A stretch of 64,000 nucleotides of DNA from JAJDTT01 sp022827025. Its GTDB lineage: Bacteria; Acidobacteriota; UBA6911; RPQK01; JAJDTT01. Shown one piece after another: positions 34,306-43,237 of the stretch; within the stretch, counting starts at the first letter, position 1, and each line of letters begins with the position of its first letter. Where the stretch lies: contig OZ241897.1 in NCBI GenBank assembly GCA_965203535.1, positions 4,712,001 through 4,776,000 of the forward strand, read 5' to 3'. The position numbers and the translations under genes are program-made. The notes beneath the pieces are model-generated. The model saw nothing but the letters and a program-made list of their open reading frames with translations, was not told where the DNA came from and did not search any database.

Positions 34306-35553
34306 ATGTTCTTCAACCAGGCGCGGGCCAGAACCTTCATGCGGGAGTGCGGCCTTGACGCCCTGATTGCCACCTCCCATCTGAACATCACCTACTTCAC
34401 CGGATATTTCTGCTGGCTCGATCCCACCATCCGGGGTTTCATGCTCCAACCGGGAGCCCCGGCCAGCCTGGCGCTGCCCGGCTACGCGGTCTTTCCCTTG
34501 GAGGGTGAGCCGGCGCTGGTGCTCAATCCTCTATTCGCCGTGAATGGCGCGGACCTCTGGGTCCGCGACCTCCATGTCTTCGGCGCCTCGGGCGTGGACG
34601 ACACTCTCACCTCCAACGAACTGCCGGACAACTACCGCCGGATCCACGATCTGTTGCTGGAGCCGCCGCCGGCGTCCAGTTCCCTGGAGGCGCTGGTTCG
34701 CATCCTGGAATCAAGAGGCCTGACCGGGGGACGGCTCGGCGTGGAGATGGAAGGACTGACAACGGACCGGAAGGAAGAACTGGCCCAAGCGCTTCCAGGA
34801 GCCGACCTGCTCGACGCGTCGAACCTGATCCGGCTGATCCGGATGGTCAAAAACGATTACGAGATCGACCTCCTGACGCGGTCCGCGGCCATCAACGAGC
34901 AGGCGGGGATTCAGGTGCTTTCAGAGACGAAACCGGGGACGACCCTGGGTGAGATGAATGACCGTTACCGGGTCCTGGCGGCGCGGGAGGGAGCCGACTT
35001 CGACCACTTCTGCATCGGCCTCGGTGGGCTGGGCATGGCCACCGAGCCGGACTACGCACTGAACGAGGACGACGTCATGATGGTGGACTTCGGTTGCATC
35101 TACCGGCGTTGCTTCTCGGACACCGGGACCACATTCGCTCTGAAGGAGTTGTCCGGTCCGCTGATGCGCCGGTTCGAAGCAGTGCGGGATTGCGTTGCCG
35201 CGGGGGTTGGCGCAATGAAGCCGGGTGTCCGCTGCTCGGCCGTCACGGAGGCCATGTTCCGGATCCTGGAAGAGCTGGAATTGACCGCTTCCTATCCCCA
35301 CGGCCACGGGGTCGGTCTGGACGTCCGGGACTATCCCACCGTCGTGGCCGACAACGGGTTGCGGGTGAGCGACGACTGCGTCGACGTGGCCTCGGACATG
35401 CCCCTGGAAGAGAACATGGTCCTGAACCTGGAGGCCTCCATGTTCCTGCCGGGCGTCGGTTCACTCCAGATGGAGCGCTCCCTGGCGGTCACGCCGGACG
35501 GCTGCCGCGACCTTGTAACCCAGGATCGGTCGCGGCCGTTCATACCCCGTTGA
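34306..35553 (+). CDS. M24 family metallopeptidase (Xaa-Pro aminopeptidase-like)
   Basis: 415 aa. TTG at 34300 is possible, but GGGAG upstream gives good spacing to the ATG at 34306. An N-terminal creatinase/prolidase-type domain (GLDALIATSHLNITYFTGY, LVLNPLFAVNGADLW) leads to the pita-bread fold. The five metal ligands are in place: Asp in MMVDFGCIYR, Asp in CFSDTGTTF, His in PHGHGVGLDV, Glu in MVLNLEASMF and Glu in LQMERSLAV. The proton-shuttling His in DHFCIGLGG is also present. It could be an aminopeptidase P, a dipeptidase, or a creatinase- or DddP-like lyase; the sequence does not decide. No signal peptide is seen, so it is probably cytoplasmic. Confidence 0.9.
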   Translation: MFFNQARARTFMRECGLDALIATSHLNITYFTGYFCWLDPTIRGFMLQPGAPASLALPGYAVFPLEGEPALVLNPLFAVNGADLWVRDLHVFGASGVDDTLTSNELPDNYRRIHDLLLEPPPASSSLEALVRILESRGLTGGRLGVEMEGLTTDRKEELAQALPGADLLDASNLIRLIRMVKNDYEIDLLTRSAAINEQAGIQVLSETKPGTTLGEMNDRYRVLAAREGADFDHFCIGLGGLGMATEPDYALNEDDVMMVDFGCIYRRCFSDTGTTFALKELSGPLMRRFEAVRDCVAAGVGAMKPGVRCSAVTEAMFRILEELELTASYPHGHGVGLDVRDYPTVVADNGLRVSDDCVDVASDMPLEENMVLNLEASMFLPGVGSLQMERSLAVTPDGCRDLVTQDRSRPFIPR

Positions 35554-35584
35554 GGGGCCGTGACTGAACGACGGCGACAAGTGG

Positions 35585-36358
35585 GTGGCTGAACCCCTCG
35601 ATCCCCACACGGCCGGAGAGATCCGAAAGCGAAGCCGGACCTTCTTCGAAGCCGAGTTGGATCGCTACCAGGACGTTTCCCCGCCTTCCATCCAGGACGA
35701 CGCTCAAACCCGGCGACTGCTCCGATCGCTGCCGGTGCCGCCAGATTCCAAGCTGGTCGACATCGGGTGCGGTACCGGGATCGTCGCCTCGCACATGAAG
35801 CGGCTCTTCCCCCAGTCCGCGGTGTGCGGACTCGACATCTCGCCCAAGGTCATCGCCAGGGCCAGGGAACTGGACCGGACCGGGAGCATCGAATTCGTCG
35901 TGGCGACGGATTCGGAGTTGCCCTTTCGCGATTCCGTTTTCGCTTCTGCCGTGTGCCGATTCTCGCTTCACCACTATCCCGATCTGGCGGCCCATTTTCG
36001 GGAAGTCAGGAGAGTCCTCAAGAGGAAGGGAATCTATCTGATCGTCGAGGTCCTTCCCGAAGCCGGGCGGTTTCAGACGATGTTGAACGACGTGTTCGCC
36101 GCCGCGGAGCGGGAATCGGCCGGACACGTGGCCTACTACTCGCTGGAGGACTTCATGGATCTGCTGGCGCCCGCCAAGCTGAAGCTACGGTCTGTCCGGC
36201 CCATTCCGCTCCAATTGAAGATCGGCAAGTACCTGTCCCATTGCCGGGAGATCCGGAAGACGCCGGCGTCCTTTCAGAAACGGATCTCGTTCGAGGAGGG
36301 GGACGACTGGTTTTCGGTCCGGCTGCCGGCGGCGGGACTGTTTGCCGAAGCCGAGTGA
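35585..36358 (+). CDS. class I SAM-dependent methyltransferase
   Basis: 257 aa starting at GTG 35585 (no strong ribosome site). The UbiE/MenG-like pattern is clear: KLVDIGCGTGIVASHM (motif I), VCGLDISPKVIARAREL (motif post I), FVVATDSELPFRDSVFASAV, and RFSLHHYPDLAAHFREVRRV with LKRKGIYLIVEV. The C terminus (YYSLEDFMDLLAPAKLKLR) holds the substrate-binding cap. It catalyses methyl transfer from SAM, probably to a small molecule. The gene lies 31 bp after the M24 gene; it is convergent with the dehydrogenase gene at a 61-bp gap. Confidence 0.92.
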   Translation: MAEPLDPHTAGEIRKRSRTFFEAELDRYQDVSPPSIQDDAQTRRLLRSLPVPPDSKLVDIGCGTGIVASHMKRLFPQSAVCGLDISPKVIARARELDRTGSIEFVVATDSELPFRDSVFASAVCRFSLHHYPDLAAHFREVRRVLKRKGIYLIVEVLPEAGRFQTMLNDVFAAAERESAGHVAYYSLEDFMDLLAPAKLKLRSVRPIPLQLKIGKYLSHCREIRKTPASFQKRISFEEGDDWFSVRLPAAGLFAEAE

Positions 36359-36419
36359 GAAGCCGGCCCGTCTCATATTCAGCAACGACTGCCGGGAGCG
36401 GCTGCTGGCTCGGAGGTCG

Positions 36420-37400
36420 TCACTGGTCGATGCGGTACAGCGGCTCCAGGCCCGCGGCGATCCGGTCCAGGTTCTCGGCCGCGCACGCCGCCCGCTTGCG
36501 GGCGGTGCCGTCCGTCACTCCCGCGATGTGGGGTGTCGTCACGGCGTTCGGCAATCGGAAGATGGCATCGGACAGATCGGGCGGTTCCTGGCTGTAGACG
36601 TCGATCCCGGCGCCGCCGATCCAGCCTTCCACCAGGGCCTGCTCCAGTGCCGCCTCGTCCACCAGCTCTCCACGGGAGACGTTGACCAGAAAAGCGGACG
36701 ACTTCATCAGCTTCAGCCGGCGCGCGTCGATGATGTGCCGGGTCTCCTGGTTGAGATGCAGGTGCAGGGAGACGACGTCCGATTGTGCGATGACGTCGTC
36801 CATGTCGGACGGCTTCCCGGCGAACTCCAGTCCCAGTTCGCTCACCTCATTGGGTCCGACGTCCCGGATGTCAATGGCGAGAGTCTTCATTCCGAAGCCC
36901 GGCGCGCGTTTCGCCAGCTCGATACCGCTGGCTCCCAAGCCAAGAATGCCCAGCTTCCAACCCTCCATTTCGGCGCCCATCGGCCGGTAGAGTTTGCCGC
37001 TGGCCAGGACCTCCTTTGATTCCTGGTACCTGCGGGCCAGCATCAGAATCAACATCATGGCGCAGTCGGCCAGGGCCACGGCACTGAAGGCTCCCGGGCA
37101 ATTGGAGGTCGGCATTCCCTTCGCCTTCCAGTATTCAAGGTCGAAGTGGTCGAACCCGGTCCCCAGGATCTGCCAATGCTGGACCTTTCCCGCCGCCGCG
37201 ATATCGACCATCTCCCGGGTTCCCACCGATCCGCCATGGTCGATGACGGCGTCGATGCCTTCGAACTGCGGGGCCAGGGGCTGGTCGTAGTCGGCGATGC
37301 GCAGGTCGTGATTCTTGGTCACGGCAGCAACCAAGTCGTTTCCCCAGCGCTCGAACAGATCGGGCAAGGGCAGGAACAGCACGTTCAGTCTTTGGCTCAT
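36420..37400 (-). CDS. D-isomer-specific 2-hydroxyacid dehydrogenase family protein
   Basis: 326 aa. The NAD(P) fold has LGILGLGASGIELAKRA (GxGxxG), with VSLHLHLNQETRHIID, the catalytic Arg in LVNVSRGELVDEAAL, the Glu in AGIDVYSQEPPD and the His in VTTPHIAGVT. All three catalytic residues (Arg, Glu, His) are present. The cofactor-specificity loop ends LAIDIRDVGPNEV, with Asp after the second strand, which favours NAD. Members reduce 2-oxo acids such as glyoxylate, hydroxypyruvate or phosphoglycerate. The gene is transcribed away from the VapBC operon; the 72-bp divergent gap holds the VapBC promoter. Confidence 0.93.
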   Translation of the reverse strand: MSQRLNVLFLPLPDLFERWGNDLVAAVTKNHDLRIADYDQPLAPQFEGIDAVIDHGGSVGTREMVDIAAAGKVQHWQILGTGFDHFDLEYWKAKGMPTSNCPGAFSAVALADCAMMLILMLARRYQESKEVLASGKLYRPMGAEMEGWKLGILGLGASGIELAKRAPGFGMKTLAIDIRDVGPNEVSELGLEFAGKPSDMDDVIAQSDVVSLHLHLNQETRHIIDARRLKLMKSSAFLVNVSRGELVDEAALEQALVEGWIGGAGIDVYSQEPPDLSDAIFRLPNAVTTPHIAGVTDGTARKRAACAAENLDRIAAGLEPLYRIDQ

Positions 37401-37435
37401 GTCCGCATCATAGCATGAGCCGTAGACCGTTTCGG

Positions 37436-37473
37436 TTGACGCTTCAGAGATTTAGCGAGTATGGTTTTCCATA
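37436..37473 (+). promoter_or_regulatory. vapBC promoter with overlapping operator
   Basis: TTGACG at 37436-37441 and TATGGT at 37460-37465 (18-bp spacing) form a sigma-70-like promoter. A perfect inverted repeat, TATGG-TTTT-CCATA (37460-37473), overlaps the -10 and ends at the antitoxin ATG at 37473. Transcription would start at or next to that ATG. This is the expected arrangement for autorepression by the VapB ribbon-helix-helix protein together with VapC. Confidence 0.6.
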
Positions 37474-37712
37474 TGAAAACGACCCTCAACATCGACGATA
37501 CGGTGATGCAGCGGCTACGGGAAGAAGCGGCTCGGCGCGGAACCACCATGTCCGCTCTCGTCGAGGCGGGGCTCAGACGTGTCCTGGCGGGAAGCACCCA
37601 AATTGACGATCGGCGGGAACCCCTGCCGCCGTTGCCGACCTGGAGAAGCGGGGGACTCCGGGTCGACATTGCCGACCGCGAGGCGCTTTACCGAATGATG
37701 GATGAGGCGTGA
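37473..37712 (+). CDS. vapB: VapB-type ribbon-helix-helix antitoxin
   Basis: 79 aa from the ATG at 37473; another ATG at 37461 is in frame but lies inside the -10 region. The N terminus MKTTLNIDDTVMQRLREEAA and RRGTTMSALVEAGLRRVLAG forms the strand-helix-helix fold of CopG/VapB antitoxins. The C-terminal part (PLPPLPTWRSGGLRVDIADR) is the usual unstructured toxin-binding segment that often precedes a PIN toxin. The stop is immediately followed by the vapC GTG. It is expected to neutralise VapC and repress its own operon at the inverted repeat overlapping the start. Confidence 0.9.
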   Translation: MKTTLNIDDTVMQRLREEAARRGTTMSALVEAGLRRVLAGSTQIDDRREPLPPLPTWRSGGLRVDIADREALYRMMDEA

Positions 37713-38147
37713 GTGCTGGTCTTCGACACCAACGTTCTGGTCTACGCGGTTGACGAGGATTCGCCGTTTCATGACCGCTGCCGCCGAAGGGTCATGCAGG
37801 CTCGCGACGACCCGTCGCCCGCATTTCTCACTTGGAACGTCTGTTACGAGTTCCTGCGGGTGACGACGCACCCGCGTGTCTCGAGGTTTCCTTGGACGCC
37901 GGAAGAGTCATGGCGACTTCTTCGGACGTTGCTCGAGTCGCCCGGCTTCGATCTGCTCCTGGCAACGGATCGGCACGCCACGGTATTGGCGTGGACCCTG
38001 AAGGAATTTCCCGATCTCGGCGGCAACCTCTTTAACGATCTCCATACTGCCGTGTTGATGCGGGAACATGGCGTCAGCCGGATCTGCACACGCGACACCG
38101 ATTTCAATCGGTTTCCGTTTTTGACCGTCATTGATCCGCTTGGATAG
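37713..38147 (+). CDS. vapC: PIN-domain VapC-type ribonuclease toxin
   Basis: 144 aa from GTG at 37713, directly after the antitoxin stop. The PIN active-site acids are visible: Asp5 in VFDTNVL, Glu46 in CYEFLRV, Asp109 in FNDLHTAVL and Asp128/130 in TRDTDFNRF. VapC toxins cleave tRNA or rRNA in a magnesium-dependent way. The FPWTPEESWRLLRTLLES region is typical of the family. The next gene (CRTAC1) starts 16 bp downstream on the same strand, and transcription may read through into it; that would be unusual for a housekeeping secreted protein. Confidence 0.93.
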   Translation: MLVFDTNVLVYAVDEDSPFHDRCRRRVMQARDDPSPAFLTWNVCYEFLRVTTHPRVSRFPWTPEESWRLLRTLLESPGFDLLLATDRHATVLAWTLKEFPDLGGNLFNDLHTAVLMREHGVSRICTRDTDFNRFPFLTVIDPLG

Positions 38148-38162
38148 GCACACGCATTCCCG

Positions 38163-39974
38163 ATGACGAAGACTTCAGGCAGCGATGCACGGAACCCAAT
38201 TGAGGCAAGACCCGTCGCGGTGGGGCTTCGAATCGCCTTCTGCGGTTGGCACAGGCTCGTGGCTGCTCTTTTGCTGCAAGCGAACCTGGCGCCTCTGGCC
38301 GGATCGGACTCCGACGCGGTCGTCTTCAGCGACCAGGCTGAGGCGGCGGGGATCGATTTCGTGCACTTCAACGGGATGTCGGGCGAGAAGTACTACTGTG
38401 AGATGGTGGGGTCCGGGGGCGCCCTTTTCGATTACGACAACGACGGAGACCTGGACGCCTATATCGTCCAGGGCAACATGCTGGGGCCGGGGAAGGTTCT
38501 TGAGGCCGCCCTCTTTCCGCCGCGGGAGCCGTTGCCTCCGAGAGATCGTCTGTATCGAAACGACCTGGAGGTCAGGGCGGACGGGAGCCGGGTCCTGCGC
38601 TTCACCGACGTCACCAAGGAGAGCGGGATCAAGGCCACCGGCTACGGCATGGGAGTGGCCGCGGCCGATGTCGACAACGACGGCTGGATCGACCTCTACG
38701 TGACCAACTTTGGGCGGAACCAGTTGTTTCGCAACAACGGGGACGGCAGCTTCAGCGAGGCCGCGTTGCCGGACGAGGCCGCGAACCGCTGGAGCGTCAG
38801 CGCGGCGTTCCTGGACTACGACCGCGACGGTTGGCTCGACCTCTTCGTCGGCAACTACGTCAACTTCAGTTTCTCCCACACCAAGAACTGTTTCGGTTCG
38901 ACGGGGCGCGTCGACTATTGTGGTCCGCTCAGTTACGAGCCGGTCCCGGACCAGTTGTTTCGCAACCGGGGTGACGGGACCTTCGAGGATGCATCGGCCG
39001 AGTCTCAGATCGCTCGCCAGTACAACGGTTCCCTGGGGGTGGTCACGGCAGACTTCAACCAGGACGGCTGGATCGATCTCTACGTGGCCAACGACCAGCG
39101 GCCCAATCACCTCTGGATGAATCAGCAAAACGGAACCTTCAGCAACGAAGCGTTGCTGGCCGGCTGCGCCTTCAACAAGGATGGGAAGGCGGAGTCGAGC
39201 ATGGGCGTGGATGCGGCGGACTTCGACAACGACGGTGATGAAGACCTGTTCATGACCCATCTCCTGAACGAGACCAACACCCTCTATCGCAACGACGGCA
39301 CCGGCTGGTTCGAGGACCAGTCCGCAGGGACCCGGCTCGCGCCTCCCAGCGTCCCGTACACCGGATTCGGCACGGCCTTTCTGGACTTCGACAACGACGG
39401 CTGGCTGGACGTCCTGGCGTTGAACGGCCATGTCTCCACCCTCGAAATCCTGGCCAAGAACAATGACCCCTACCCGCTTCATCAGCCCAATCAGCTCTTC
39501 CGCAACCTGGAAGGGGGGCATTTCGAGGACGTGACGAGTGAGGCCGGCCGGGTTTTCGAACTCTCGGAAGTGAGCCGGGGCGGGGCCTTCGGGGATGTGG
39601 ACAACGACGGCGACACGGACGTTCTGGTGGTCAACAACAACGGCCGCGCGCGATTGTTGATCAACCGTATGGGCCAGCGGCGCCATTGGCTGGGACTGCG
39701 GTTGATGGACCGGGGGCTCAAAAGGGATCTGCTGGGCACCCGGGTGGGTGTATTTCTCAGTGGAGGGCGGACCCTTTGGCGCCGCGTCCGGACCGATGGG
39801 AGTTACGCGTCTTCCAATGATCCCCGGTTGCTCTTCGGGCTCGGCGGCGAGACGCAGGTGTTGAAGGTCCGCGCCTTTTGGACGGACGGAGAGGTGGAGG
39901 AGTGGAGCGGCCTCCCCATCGACCAATATACGGTTCTCTATCGGGGGAGCGGTAAAGCGGTGACGGAACGATGA
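38163..39974 (+). CDS. CRTAC1-family secreted FG-GAP/ASPIC-UnbV protein (tandem copy 1)
   Basis: 603 aa. A hydrophobic stretch near residues 34-48 (LVAALLLQANLAPLAG) follows a long n-region, so export is likely. After AEAAGIDFVHFNGMSGEKYY the protein has seven FG-GAP/VCBS calcium-binding loops of the type D-D-DNDGW-D: FDYDNDGDLD, ADVDNDGWIDLYVTN, LDYDRDGWLDLFVGN, ADFNQDGWIDLYVAN, ADFDNDGDED, LDFDNDGWLD and GDVDNDGDTD. The C terminus (WLGLRLMDRGLKRDLLGTRV, RRVRTDGSYASSNDPRLLFG) is ASPIC/UnbV. The fold is a calcium-stabilised beta-propeller. CRTAC1-type proteins are common in Acidobacteriota and their role is not established. It overlaps the next gene by ATGA. Almost all of its body is repeated in the next gene. 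Confidence 0.9.
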   Translation: MTKTSGSDARNPIEARPVAVGLRIAFCGWHRLVAALLLQANLAPLAGSDSDAVVFSDQAEAAGIDFVHFNGMSGEKYYCEMVGSGGALFDYDNDGDLDAYIVQGNMLGPGKVLEAALFPPREPLPPRDRLYRNDLEVRADGSRVLRFTDVTKESGIKATGYGMGVAAADVDNDGWIDLYVTNFGRNQLFRNNGDGSFSEAALPDEAANRWSVSAAFLDYDRDGWLDLFVGNYVNFSFSHTKNCFGSTGRVDYCGPLSYEPVPDQLFRNRGDGTFEDASAESQIARQYNGSLGVVTADFNQDGWIDLYVANDQRPNHLWMNQQNGTFSNEALLAGCAFNKDGKAESSMGVDAADFDNDGDEDLFMTHLLNETNTLYRNDGTGWFEDQSAGTRLAPPSVPYTGFGTAFLDFDNDGWLDVLALNGHVSTLEILAKNNDPYPLHQPNQLFRNLEGGHFEDVTSEAGRVFELSEVSRGGAFGDVDNDGDTDVLVVNNNGRARLLINRMGQRRHWLGLRLMDRGLKRDLLGTRVGVFLSGGRTLWRRVRTDGSYASSNDPRLLFGLGGETQVLKVRAFWTDGEVEEWSGLPIDQYTVLYRGSGKAVTER

Positions 39975-41743
39975 GCCGGCGAACGGGGCAACGCCGAGCC
40001 CAACGAGACGGCCGGACGCCCGTCGCAGGCGCGGGTCTATCGGTTTTGAGCCTGTTCTTCATTCCAGGCTTTGCGGCCTCCACCCCCGCCGTCTTTACGG
40101 ACCAGGCGCAGGCGGTCGGGATCGATTTCGTCCACTTCAACGGGATGTCGGGGGAGAAGTACTTCTGTGAAGTGGTGGGGTCCGGCGGCGCCCTGTTCGA
40201 TTACGACAACGACGGGGACCTGGACCTCTATATCGTCCAGGGCAACATGCTGGGGCCGGGGAAGGCTCTGCAAGAAGCTCTCTTTCCGCCGCGGGTCCCG
40301 TTGCCCCCGAGAGACCGTCTGTATCGGAACGACCTGGAGGTCCGATCGGACGGGAGCAGGAAGCTGCGTTTCACCGATGTCACCAAGGAGAGCGGAATCG
40401 AGGCCACCGGATACGGAATGGGGGCGGCGGTGGCCGACGTCGACAACGACGGTTGGATCGACCTCTACGTGACCAACTTCGGTCGGAATCAGTTGTTTCG
40501 CAACAACGGGGACGGCAGCTTCAGCGAGGCCGTGTTGCCGGAAGAGGCCGCGCCTCGCTGGAGCGTCAGCGCGGCGTTCCTGGACTACGACCGCGACGGT
40601 TGGCTCGACCTCTTCGTCGGCAACTACGTCAACTTCAGCTTTTCCTACACCAAGGACTGTTTCGGTATTACCGGACGCGTCGATTACTGCGGTCCGCTCA
40701 GTTACGAGCCGGTCCCGGACCAGTTGTTTCGCAACCGCGGAGACGGCACCTTCGAGGACGTGTCGGCCCCATCCCAGATCGCCCGCCAGTACAACGGGTC
40801 GCTGGGGGTGGTCACGGCCGACTTCAACCAGGACGGCTGGATCGACCTCTACGTGGCCAACGACCAGCGGCCCAACCACCTCTGGATGAACCAGAAAGAC
40901 GGAACCTTCAGCAACGAAGCGTTGCTGGCCGGCTGCGCCTTCAACAAGGACGGAAAGGCGGAGTCGAGCATGGGCGTGGACGCGGCGGACTTCGACAACG
41001 ACGGGGACGAAGACCTGTTCATGACCCATCTCCTGAACGAGACCAACACCCTCTATCTCAATGACGGCAACGGCTGGTTCGAGGACCACTCCTCCGGGAC
41101 CCGGCTCGCGCCCCCCAGCGTCCCTTACACCGGATTCGGAACGGCCTTTCTCGACTACGACAACGATGGCTGGCTGGATGTCCTGGCCGTGAACGGTCAT
41201 GTCGACACCCTCGACGCTCTGGCCAAGAAAAACGACCCCTATCCGCTTCATCAGCCCAATCAACTCTTCCGCAACGTGGGCGGCGGGCGGTTCGAGGACG
41301 TGACCGGCGGGGCCGGCCCGGTGTTCCAGCTCTCGGAAGTGAGCCGGGGCGGAGCCTTCGGGGATGTGGACAACGACGGCGACACGGATGTCCTGGTGTT
41401 CAACAACAATGGCCCGGTGCGGCTGTTGATCAACCACATGGGCCAGCGGCGCCATTGGCTGGGACTGCGGTTGATGGACCGGCGGCTCAAGAGGGACCTG
41501 CTGGGCACCCGGGTGGGTGTATTCCTGCCGGGGGACCGGGCACTCTGGCGACGGGTCCGGACCGACGGGAGCTACGCCTCCGCCAACGATTCCAGGCTGC
41601 TCTTCGGACTGGGAGACGAGACACGGGTGTTGAAGGTTCGCGCCGAATGGACGGACGGAAAGGTGGAGGAGTGGAGCGGCCTGCCCATCGACCAGTATAC
41701 GGTTCTCTATCGGGGCAGCGGTAAAACGGTGACGAGCCAATGA
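39971..41743 (+). CDS. CRTAC1-family secreted FG-GAP/ASPIC-UnbV protein (tandem copy 2)
   Basis: 590 aa; the start overlaps the previous stop (ATGA). From QAVGIDFVHFNGMSGEKYFC onwards it is nearly identical to copy 1, including all seven calcium loops and the ASPIC/UnbV end (WLGLRLMDRRLKRDLLGTRV). Only the first ~45 residues differ: MSRRTGQRRAQRDGRTP and LSVLSLFFIPGFAAS. That beginning instead resembles the start of the TPR gene downstream (MSRKTGRLR, VLLVLSLSFTVSFA). This suggests that the tandem duplication copied the 3' end of copy 1 plus the 5' end of the TPR gene. The signal peptide is intact. Its stop overlaps the TPR gene in the same ATGA way. Confidence 0.9.
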   Translation: MSRRTGQRRAQRDGRTPVAGAGLSVLSLFFIPGFAASTPAVFTDQAQAVGIDFVHFNGMSGEKYFCEVVGSGGALFDYDNDGDLDLYIVQGNMLGPGKALQEALFPPRVPLPPRDRLYRNDLEVRSDGSRKLRFTDVTKESGIEATGYGMGAAVADVDNDGWIDLYVTNFGRNQLFRNNGDGSFSEAVLPEEAAPRWSVSAAFLDYDRDGWLDLFVGNYVNFSFSYTKDCFGITGRVDYCGPLSYEPVPDQLFRNRGDGTFEDVSAPSQIARQYNGSLGVVTADFNQDGWIDLYVANDQRPNHLWMNQKDGTFSNEALLAGCAFNKDGKAESSMGVDAADFDNDGDEDLFMTHLLNETNTLYLNDGNGWFEDHSSGTRLAPPSVPYTGFGTAFLDYDNDGWLDVLAVNGHVDTLDALAKKNDPYPLHQPNQLFRNVGGGRFEDVTGGAGPVFQLSEVSRGGAFGDVDNDGDTDVLVFNNNGPVRLLINHMGQRRHWLGLRLMDRRLKRDLLGTRVGVFLPGDRALWRRVRTDGSYASANDSRLLFGLGDETRVLKVRAEWTDGKVEEWSGLPIDQYTVLYRGSGKTVTSQ

Positions 41744-43224
41744 GCCGGAAGACGGGAAGACTGAGGATGTCGGGAGAACGGCGGATGAGGAGCGCGAGCG
41801 CGGTTCTTCTGGTTCTGAGCCTGAGCTTCACGGTCTCCTTCGCGATGCCGGCGCCGGCGGAAGAACTTCCCCCCGTCCCGGATCTGGCCCCGTGGAAGGA
41901 TGAATTCGACGCCACGGCGTGGCAACGGATCGAGGCGGCCGCGAACCGGCTGCGCTCGGAACCCAAGTCCGCGGAGACCAGCGGCCGGCTGGGAATGATC
42001 CTCCACGCCCATGAGCGTTACAAGCTGGCGGAGCCACTCTATCTCAGGTCCCATCTGCTGGCCCCCGATCACTTTCCCTGGGTCTACTACCTGGGAGTCG
42101 TCCGGGTCCCGCTGGGAACGCTGGAGGGAGCGGCGTCCGCGTTTCGTAAGGCTGTGGCGCTCAAGCCCGACGGCCTCCCGGCGCGCCTGGCGCTGGCGGA
42201 CGTCCTCCGGCAACTGGGCCAGGCGGATGAGAGCCGTGAGGCGTACCAACGGATCATCCGGGACCATCCCGGCTCGGCAACAGGCCACTATGGTCTGGGG
42301 CGCGTCCACGCCGACACGGGGGATCTGCCGGGAGCGGTCGAATATTTCCGGAAGGCATGCGAATTGTTCCCTGAATTCGGGGCCAGCCACTACGCTCTCG
42401 GTCTGGCCTACCGGAACCTGGGCGACGGAGCCAGGATGCGGGAGCATCTCGTCCAGTTCCGGCGAAGCTCGACCAAGGAGCCTCCCCGTCAGGATCCGTT
42501 GCTGGACGCGATCCAGTCCCTCGCCTCCGGAGCCACCTGGTACCTGGAAGAGGGGATCGCTCTTCGCGACCGAGGCGATTTCCGGGCCGCGGAGACCGCT
42601 TTTCTGAAGGCCCTGGAGATCGATCCGGATCACTCGGTGGTCCACGGGAACCTCTCCTCCCTGTACGTCGTGTTGCGTGACCCGGTGAAGGTGGAGGAAC
42701 ACTACCGCAAGGCGGTGGCCATCGATCCGGGCATGTACAAGACCCACTACAACTTCGGCATGTTCCTGGGCATGACTGGCCGCATGAACGAGGCCGAGGA
42801 AGCGCTGAGAAAGGCCCTGGAGATCAACCCTTATCACTCCCTGAGTCACAACAACCTGGGGTATCTGCTGGCGCAGAAGGGTCAGGCCGAAGACGCGGCA
42901 CGGCATTTCCGCCTGGCCATCCGGTACGAGCCCAATTTCCATCTCCCGCACTTCAACCTGGCCCGCCTGCTCATGACCCAGGGCAAGCCGGCCGAAGCGG
43001 TCGGGCACCTCGAGAGGACACTGGAGCCCGAAGACGAGGGAACGCCCGTGTATCTGCACACCTTGGCCCTGGCCCGGATCCAGTTGAAACAGTTTCAGGA
43101 GGCCAGGGAGGCCGCGCTGAAGGCGAAGCAGATGGCCGCCGCGTCCAACCAGCATTCCCTGCTGCGCCAAATCGAGGAACTCCTGAGCCGGCTGGAGGGG
43201 ATGAACGCTCTTGGCGCGGAATAA
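41740..43224 (+). CDS. secreted TPR protein of the CRTAC1 cluster
   Basis: 494 aa. A signal peptide is visible (SAVLLVLSLSFTVSFAMPAP). Several TPR units follow: SGRLGMILHAHERYKLAEPLY, LEGAASAFRKAVALKPDGLP, QLGQADESREAYQRIIRDHP, TGDLPGAVEYFRKACELFPE, RGDFRAAETAFLKALEIDPD, EEHYRKAVAIDPGMYKTHYN, MNEAEEALRKALEINPYHS and others to near the end. Export places this scaffold in the periplasm or outer surface, matching its CRTAC1 neighbours. It overlaps copy 2 of the propeller by ATGA, so the proteins may be made in fixed ratio. Known cases place CRTAC1 and TPR proteins together, but no mechanism is proven. Confidence 0.9.
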   Translation: MSRKTGRLRMSGERRMRSASAVLLVLSLSFTVSFAMPAPAEELPPVPDLAPWKDEFDATAWQRIEAAANRLRSEPKSAETSGRLGMILHAHERYKLAEPLYLRSHLLAPDHFPWVYYLGVVRVPLGTLEGAASAFRKAVALKPDGLPARLALADVLRQLGQADESREAYQRIIRDHPGSATGHYGLGRVHADTGDLPGAVEYFRKACELFPEFGASHYALGLAYRNLGDGARMREHLVQFRRSSTKEPPRQDPLLDAIQSLASGATWYLEEGIALRDRGDFRAAETAFLKALEIDPDHSVVHGNLSSLYVVLRDPVKVEEHYRKAVAIDPGMYKTHYNFGMFLGMTGRMNEAEEALRKALEINPYHSLSHNNLGYLLAQKGQAEDAARHFRLAIRYEPNFHLPHFNLARLLMTQGKPAEAVGHLERTLEPEDEGTPVYLHTLALARIQLKQFQEAREAALKAKQMAAASNQHSLLRQIEELLSRLEGMNALGAE

Positions 43225-43237
43225 GCGGAGGGTTCCC

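Noticed and set aside
36359..36419. A possible terminator between convergent genes
   Set aside because: Inverted-repeat-like strings are imperfect and lack a T-tract on either strand.
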